44,756 bases of DNA, from positions 1 to 44,756 of the IMG/VR virus record IMGVR_UViG_3300008267_000143. One strand, given 5' to 3'. A program made the translations under genes and the position numbers. Below are positions 41,479-44,756 of this stretch, piece by piece (the first letter of the stretch is position 1; every line of letters starts with the position of its first letter). The stretch is from a virus. Below the pieces are notes generated by a model. The model was not told the DNA's origin. It did not search any database and was given only the letters and a program-made list of their open reading frames with translations.

Positions 41479-41694
41479 ATGGATGAAATCATAAAACCAA
41501 AAATCAATCTAAGAGATCAACCGACTATTGAATGTGAAAAGTGCAAATCAACATATTTCAAAGAAGTTGTTATATTAAAAAGAGTACCAAAACTATTAAC
41601 AGGTAGTCCTGAAGATACTATTGTACCGTTTCCGACTTACATGTGTAATGAGTGTGGAAATGTAAATGAAGACTTTAAATTATTTGACAAGTAA
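41479..41694 (+). CDS. Small zinc-ribbon protein (71 residues)
   Basis: A 71-residue protein with two CxxC pairs: CEKC near residue 20 and CNEC near residue 55. Between them is VILKRVPKLLTGSPEDTIVP, a segment I recognise from small proteins of T4-like phages. A zinc ribbon is likely and the function is unknown. The ATG at 41479 is chosen over an upstream out-of-context GTG (41413). The stop overlaps the next small gene (TAATG), and the set lies between nuclease and gp47, so it may be part of the recombination block. Confidence 0.8.
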   Translation: MDEIIKPKINLRDQPTIECEKCKSTYFKEVVILKRVPKLLTGSPEDTIVPFPTYMCNECGNVNEDFKLFDK

Positions 41695-41840
41695 TGGAAA
41701 TAGGTAGAATGACAATAAGTGAAGCATATCCACACCTTAAAGTGATTGCACATGCTTATGGATTAAAATTAAACATAGCAAAAGATTTTAAGTTCGCTAG
41801 GATTATTTTAGCAAATCTTTATAATAGAGAATTAAATTAA
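41694..41840 (+). CDS. 48-residue small protein
   Basis: ATG at 41694 overlapping the zinc-ribbon stop (TAATG), TAA at 41838-41840, 5 bases before the next gene. It encodes a 48-residue basic alpha-helical protein, starting MEIGRMTISEAYPHLKVIAH and ending AKDFKFARIILANLYNRELN. The exact fit between neighbours and the TAATG coupling support a real gene. No family recognised. Confidence 0.6.
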   Translation: MEIGRMTISEAYPHLKVIAHAYGLKLNIAKDFKFARIILANLYNRELN

Positions 41841-41845
41841 AAAAA

Positions 41846-42157
41846 ATGGGAAAAAAATTAGTATGGTTTGAATCTTACACAACAATTTGTAAATATTCTA
41901 CCGAGTTAACAGATGAAGAAGCAAAACTTTTTGAAGAAGATGAAGAAAAGTTTTATGAAGAAGTTGATTTCAGAGGAGATCAAGAATTGGAGTGGGATAA
42001 GATAGTTGAAAAAATGCAAGAAGTTAAAGACGTTGATCCATTTTTTTCAAACCCAAAAATTAATGTACCTAGATTTGAACCAGTACCAATTCCTTCAAAC
42101 CCATTTAAAGATGATGGGTATGATGATTTAGGAATACCACCAAAAATTGTAATGTAA
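41846..42157 (+). CDS. Acidic small protein (103 residues)
   Basis: A 103-residue, strongly acidic protein: a basic N-terminal strand (KKLVWFESYTTICKY), a Glu/Asp-rich helix (LTDEEAKLFEEDEEKFYEE) and a Pro-rich C-terminus (PRFEPVPIPSNPFKDDGYDD). The profile is of a small regulatory or adaptor protein, perhaps a DNA mimic, but nothing specific can be said. The stop overlaps the gp47 ATG (TAATG), so it is co-translated with the Mre11-like nuclease, and an interaction with it is possible. Confidence 0.7.
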   Translation: MGKKLVWFESYTTICKYSTELTDEEAKLFEEDEEKFYEEVDFRGDQELEWDKIVEKMQEVKDVDPFFSNPKINVPRFEPVPIPSNPFKDDGYDDLGIPPKIVM

Positions 42158-42936
42158 TGATTAAGAAACTTGTACACTTTTCTGATTTACATATCAGACT
42201 ATTTAAAGATCACGACCTTTACCGGTCAATACTTGAAGATGCTATTAATCAGTGGAAAGAAACTAAACCTGATAGAATTGTCTTCACCGGTGACCTTGTC
42301 CACTCTAAAAACCAAATGACACCGGAACTTATTGAAATGGTTAGTTGGATTTTAAAAGAATGTTCATATATTGCAAAAACAATAATAATTCCAGGTAATC
42401 ACGACTTTTTAGTGAATAATATTGATAGGTTAGACGCATTATCTCCGATTATTGAATCATTAAATAACAATAATATTGTCTATTATAAAGACAGGGGTGT
42501 TTATGAAGATGAAAATGTTAGTTGGTGTGTATATTCGCAGTATCAAGGAAATATTCCTCCTGACATTTCAGAAGCAAAGGGTATAAAAGTAGGATTATTT
42601 CATGGACCAATACAAGGTATGACTACGGACTTAGGTTACGACTTTGGAGACCATGCGTATGATGTTGAAAAGTTTGATGGTTTAGATATTGTGTTATGTG
42701 GTGATATTCATAAAAGACAAGAGTTTAGCTTTAAAACCGGTAAGGGATATATGATTGGATCACCAATTCAACAGAACATTGGTGAAAGTATCAGAAACCA
42801 CGGTTTCGGAACTTATGATTTCGGAACTAAAGAATATATCTATACAGACCTTGAAAATCCAAAACCATTTTTAAAGTTTTCCATAAAATCATTTGAAGAT
42901 ATTGAAAATGGATCAGAAGTACTCAGAAACATTTAA
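42157..42936 (+). CDS. gp47: gp47/SbcD/Mre11-like recombination nuclease subunit
   Basis: A 259-residue calcineurin-like phosphoesterase, nuclease subunit of the gp46/gp47 complex that resects DNA ends for recombination-dependent replication. Motifs: HFSDLHIR (D10, H12), FTGDLVHS (D46, H49), IPGNHDFL (N81, H82, D83), FHGPIQ (H149) and CGDIHKRQ (D183, H185). The last is usually G-H-x-H; an Asp replaces the first His. T4 gp47 is 339 residues, so the C-terminal capping part is shorter. It overlaps the next gene by about 29 bases. gp46 lies four genes downstream instead of adjacent. Confidence 0.92.
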   Translation: MIKKLVHFSDLHIRLFKDHDLYRSILEDAINQWKETKPDRIVFTGDLVHSKNQMTPELIEMVSWILKECSYIAKTIIIPGNHDFLVNNIDRLDALSPIIESLNNNNIVYYKDRGVYEDENVSWCVYSQYQGNIPPDISEAKGIKVGLFHGPIQGMTTDLGYDFGDHAYDVEKFDGLDIVLCGDIHKRQEFSFKTGKGYMIGSPIQQNIGESIRNHGFGTYDFGTKEYIYTDLENPKPFLKFSIKSFEDIENGSEVLRNI

Positions 42937-43603
42937 TAAAAAAATAATGCAGGCGGTGTCTACATATTGTAAACTTAATAATATTGAAGATATTGATGGG
43001 TTTATAGAAAAGTGTTTTCAGTCAGGCTTTAATATTGAGAAATACGGACTTTTAGGGAAAACACTTAATGAAGATAAAAAAGACTTAAAAATAAGTGATG
43101 TTGAAGAAAAACAGTTAATAAAGGAAGTTATTGTTGAGAAAAGAGTGGAAGTACCGGTTGAAGTAATAAAGGAAGTTGAAAAAATTGTTGAAGTCATCAA
43201 AGAGGTTCCTGTAGAAAAGATCGTCACAAAAATAGAATATATTAGTGACATGACAGGTGAAGCTGAAATGACAGAAAAAATTTTACACTTAAACAAAGAA
43301 TTAGAATCAGAAAGGAAAATATTTTCCACTAAGACAGAAGAAATGGAAAATAATTTCCATTATGAAATGTCTAAAAAAGAAAGTGAGTTAGACGAACTTA
43401 GACGTAATTTAGACATTAAACAAGATGACAACAAACTAAAAATGTTGCAAACAACAATTCAAAACCTTACTTCAGAGGTTAGAGAATTAAAAAAGAAAAA
43501 TGAAGAATTAAATAAAAAACTGTTAGAACAACCAAAACAAGTTGGCGACATTCCCGCCAGGTTCCATGGAAGTTCTAACCTAAACGATGATTTATATAAA
43601 TAA
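42908..43603 (+). CDS. Coiled-coil protein between gp47 and gp46
   Basis: A 231-residue protein: an N-terminal helical domain (TYCKLNNIEDIDGFIEKCFQ), a repetitive Val/Glu/Lys/Pro stretch of VEVPVEVIKEVEKIVEVIKE type (about residues 72-98), a long coiled coil (~110-215) and a short tail. The ATG at 42908 overlaps gp47; a later ATG (42947) is possible, and an upstream TTG (42893) less so. Its place between the two nuclease-complex genes suggests a link to the complex or to DNA ends, but this is not shown. No known family recognised. Confidence 0.78.
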   Translation: MDQKYSETFNKKIMQAVSTYCKLNNIEDIDGFIEKCFQSGFNIEKYGLLGKTLNEDKKDLKISDVEEKQLIKEVIVEKRVEVPVEVIKEVEKIVEVIKEVPVEKIVTKIEYISDMTGEAEMTEKILHLNKELESERKIFSTKTEEMENNFHYEMSKKESELDELRRNLDIKQDDNKLKMLQTTIQNLTSEVRELKKKNEELNKKLLEQPKQVGDIPARFHGSSNLNDDLYK

Positions 43604-43604
43604 T

Positions 43605-43955
43605 ATGGAAATTTTAGTATGGTTTATTCTTAGTTATGGGCTAATGAATATTATGGTCTACGGATCAATCTTTCAGGGATTAAGAGGGTTTTTTAGAGAG
43701 TGGGGTGAAAATAAACAGTTACCTTTAAGTTTTTTGGGTGAGTTTATTTCTGGTATACTTTCTTGCCCTATGTGTTTTTCAACATGGGGAGGATTTGTTT
43801 TATCCTTGTTGATATTCTCGCCAACAAATGTTATGTTTAATACATCTGAATGGTATTCGTGGTTTTTTGATGGTATTTTATCATCAGGTGCCGTTTGGGG
43901 GATAAACGCAATAGTTGAATGGTTTGAACAAAATAGACCAAGTAATAACAACTAA
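43605..43955 (+). CDS. Small membrane protein with a CPMC motif
   Basis: A 116-residue integral membrane protein with about three hydrophobic segments: residues ~3-25 (ILVWFILSYGLMNIMVYGSI), ~50-70 around SCPMCFSTWGGFVLSLLIF and ~88-105. The CPMC-x-x-x-W-x-G signature resembles DUF1360-like and other small phage membrane proteins. The ATG at 43605 is preferred to upstream alternatives. It may act at the host envelope, for example in takeover or exclusion; this is inferred. It sits within the gp47-gp46 block, and an exact TATAAATA (43595-43602) overlaps the end of the upstream gene. Confidence 0.78.
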   Translation: MEILVWFILSYGLMNIMVYGSIFQGLRGFFREWGENKQLPLSFLGEFISGILSCPMCFSTWGGFVLSLLIFSPTNVMFNTSEWYSWFFDGILSSGAVWGINAIVEWFEQNRPSNNN

Positions 43956-43990
43956 TAACAACTAATAATGACTAATAATAAGTAATAATG
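43941..43990 (+). repeat. Five 10-base tandem units rich in TAATAA
   Basis: Five consecutive 10-base units (AGTAATAACA, ACTAATAACA, ACTAATAATG, ACTAATAATA, AGTAATAATG) each contain TAATAA. The stop of the membrane protein (43953-43955) falls in the second unit and the next gene's ATG (43988-43990) in the last. Confidence 0.88.
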
Positions 43991-44242
43991 GGAAAAGCCG
44001 CAAAAGAACACAGAAAAAAAGTAGCAAAAAGAAATGCTAATTTAAAACAAAGAGAGAAATTAATTCAAAAAGTTTGGCAAGAAACTTTTGAAGAAAAAAT
44101 GAACGAAATGAAAGAAAAATTTGCAGCAATGTCAGGTAATTCAATGTCAGGTTTAACAGAGTTTATAGATAATGCGATCGAAGAAAACATACAAGAAGAA
44201 TCCGAATCAACTGAACCTGTTTCAGGAGAACAAACCATTTAA
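43988..44242 (+). CDS. Small basic/acidic helical protein (84 residues)
   Basis: An 84-residue protein: a very basic N-terminal helix (GKAAKEHRKKVAKRNANLKQ), a Met/Lys/Glu-rich helix to about residue 48, and an acidic Ser/Glu-rich C-terminal tail (EENIQEESESTEPVSG). Similar short proteins with a GKA-x-KEHR-x-x-V start occur in T4-like phages, function unknown. It follows a 10-base tandem repeat and precedes gp46 by ten bases. A nucleic acid- or protein-binding role is a guess from charge. Confidence 0.75.
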   Translation: MGKAAKEHRKKVAKRNANLKQREKLIQKVWQETFEEKMNEMKEKFAAMSGNSMSGLTEFIDNAIEENIQEESESTEPVSGEQTI

Positions 44243-44252
44243 TTATAATATA

Positions 44253-44756
44253 ATGACTAAAGACTTAGATTTTTCAAAGTTTGATAACCCAACTATTCAA
44301 GTGGTATGGGAAGATTATAATGAAAATTTTACACAAGACAAAATCAAAAGTGTTAAACATTACTTTCAAAAAAAGTATAACACAACAAACGTCAATGTAA
44401 TAACAAAGGCTAAAGTAGAAAAAGAAGAGGGAGAACAAACGGTAGATGTGTCTGTGAATATCATGGACACAAACTACCAAATCGAATTACTTAGACAGTT
44501 TCTAACAAGTAAAAACTACGACAAGCATTTGGATGAAATTTTGAACCATAATAAGATGGTTGAAAATAAAATGCAAGAAACCGAAACAGAAACTGCGGTA
44601 TTTAAAAAATGGTTTATTAAAAATATTGAGTTTTCTAACTTTCTGTCATACGGTGAAAATCAAAAAGTAGATTTTGAAAAAACAGGAGGACTAACAGTTA
44701 TTGAATCAAACCCACCAAACTTTGGTGGTAAAACCGTCTTGTCTGTTGATCTATTA
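44253..44756 (+). CDS. gp46: gp46/SbcC/Rad50-like ATPase, N-terminal part (runs off the window)
   Basis: Open to the window end without a stop: 168 codons from the ATG at 44253. An N-terminal extension of about 125 residues has no counterpart in T4 gp46 (which starts directly with the ATPase). It is followed by FIKNIEFSNFLSYGENQKVD, the usual Rad50/SbcC opening, and a P-loop ESNPPNFGGKTVL (K160). The P-loop differs from the usual G-x-N-G-x-G-K-S. It would drive the gp47 nuclease in DNA end processing. The remainder (coiled coil, signature and Walker B) lies beyond the window. Confidence 0.88.
   Translation, partial: MTKDLDFSKFDNPTIQVVWEDYNENFTQDKIKSVKHYFQKKYNTTNVNVITKAKVEKEEGEQTVDVSVNIMDTNYQIELLRQFLTSKNYDKHLDEILNHNKMVENKMQETETETAVFKKWFIKNIEFSNFLSYGENQKVDFEKTGGLTVIESNPPNFGGKTVLSVDLL

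Noticed and set aside
1-44756. tRNA or other structural RNA genes
   Set aside because: All gaps are under about 120 bases and none shows cloverleaf-like pairing or conserved tRNA boxes.

Overview
The window is a densely packed, AT-rich stretch of one phage genome. Every gene I can support lies on the + strand, gaps are mostly under 90 bases, and many neighbours overlap by ATGA or TAATG. I read it as a large T4-like contractile-tailed phage of a Bacteroidota (probably flavobacterial) host. The evidence for the phage type is gp25-like and gp6-like baseplate wedge proteins, a gpI/gp7-like tail protein, and a T4-style replication/recombination set (primase, gp47, start of gp46). The evidence for the host is SprB-type repeats, delta-60 repeats, a DUF5522 protein and the near absence of Shine-Dalgarno sequences. 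I see no tRNA, CRISPR array, integrase or insertion sequence.

Layout. (1) 44-2230: a compact B12-dependent ribonucleotide reductase (NrdJ) and a small DUF5522 protein, each followed by a hairpin, the second a convincing terminator. (2) 2268-18558: baseplate and tail genes, namely gp25-like, gp6-like, a 2106-residue protein carrying a seven-bladed delta-60 propeller and a hydrophobic segment, four poorly characterised proteins (one with a PKD-like domain), and a 995-residue gpI/gp7-like protein. (3) 18558-36361: an adhesin region. It holds SprB-like proteins, Pro-Thr/Ser linkers, SHAEG (YadA-head-like) and collagen-like fibres, and leucine-rich-repeat-like proteins. A four-gene cassette (small Cys protein, capped fibre, LRR protein, 73-residue MIWRLIY protein) occurs twice. 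Three putative glycosyltransferases of different families are interleaved (Skp1-GlcNAc-transferase-like, HtrL/YibB-like, DUF6734-like). (4) 36365-38361: one virion-type gene broken into three reading frames by two +1 shifts. (5) 38368-44756: a truncated RuvC-like resolvase, a protein with a possible capsid-targeting peptide, primase, a RecB/Cas4-type nuclease, several small proteins, gp47, a coiled-coil protein, a membrane protein and the start of gp46.

How it fits together. The baseplate genes feed into a very large receptor-binding set built from host-like adhesin modules. The most unusual idea is that the three glycosyltransferases among the fibre genes decorate the phage's own fibres, with the mucin-like Pro-Thr/Ser linkers as obvious candidate acceptors. 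A recurring TATTTAT element sits in most of the larger intergenic gaps and is a candidate phage promoter element. All function calls are from reading the sequence; no database search was run.
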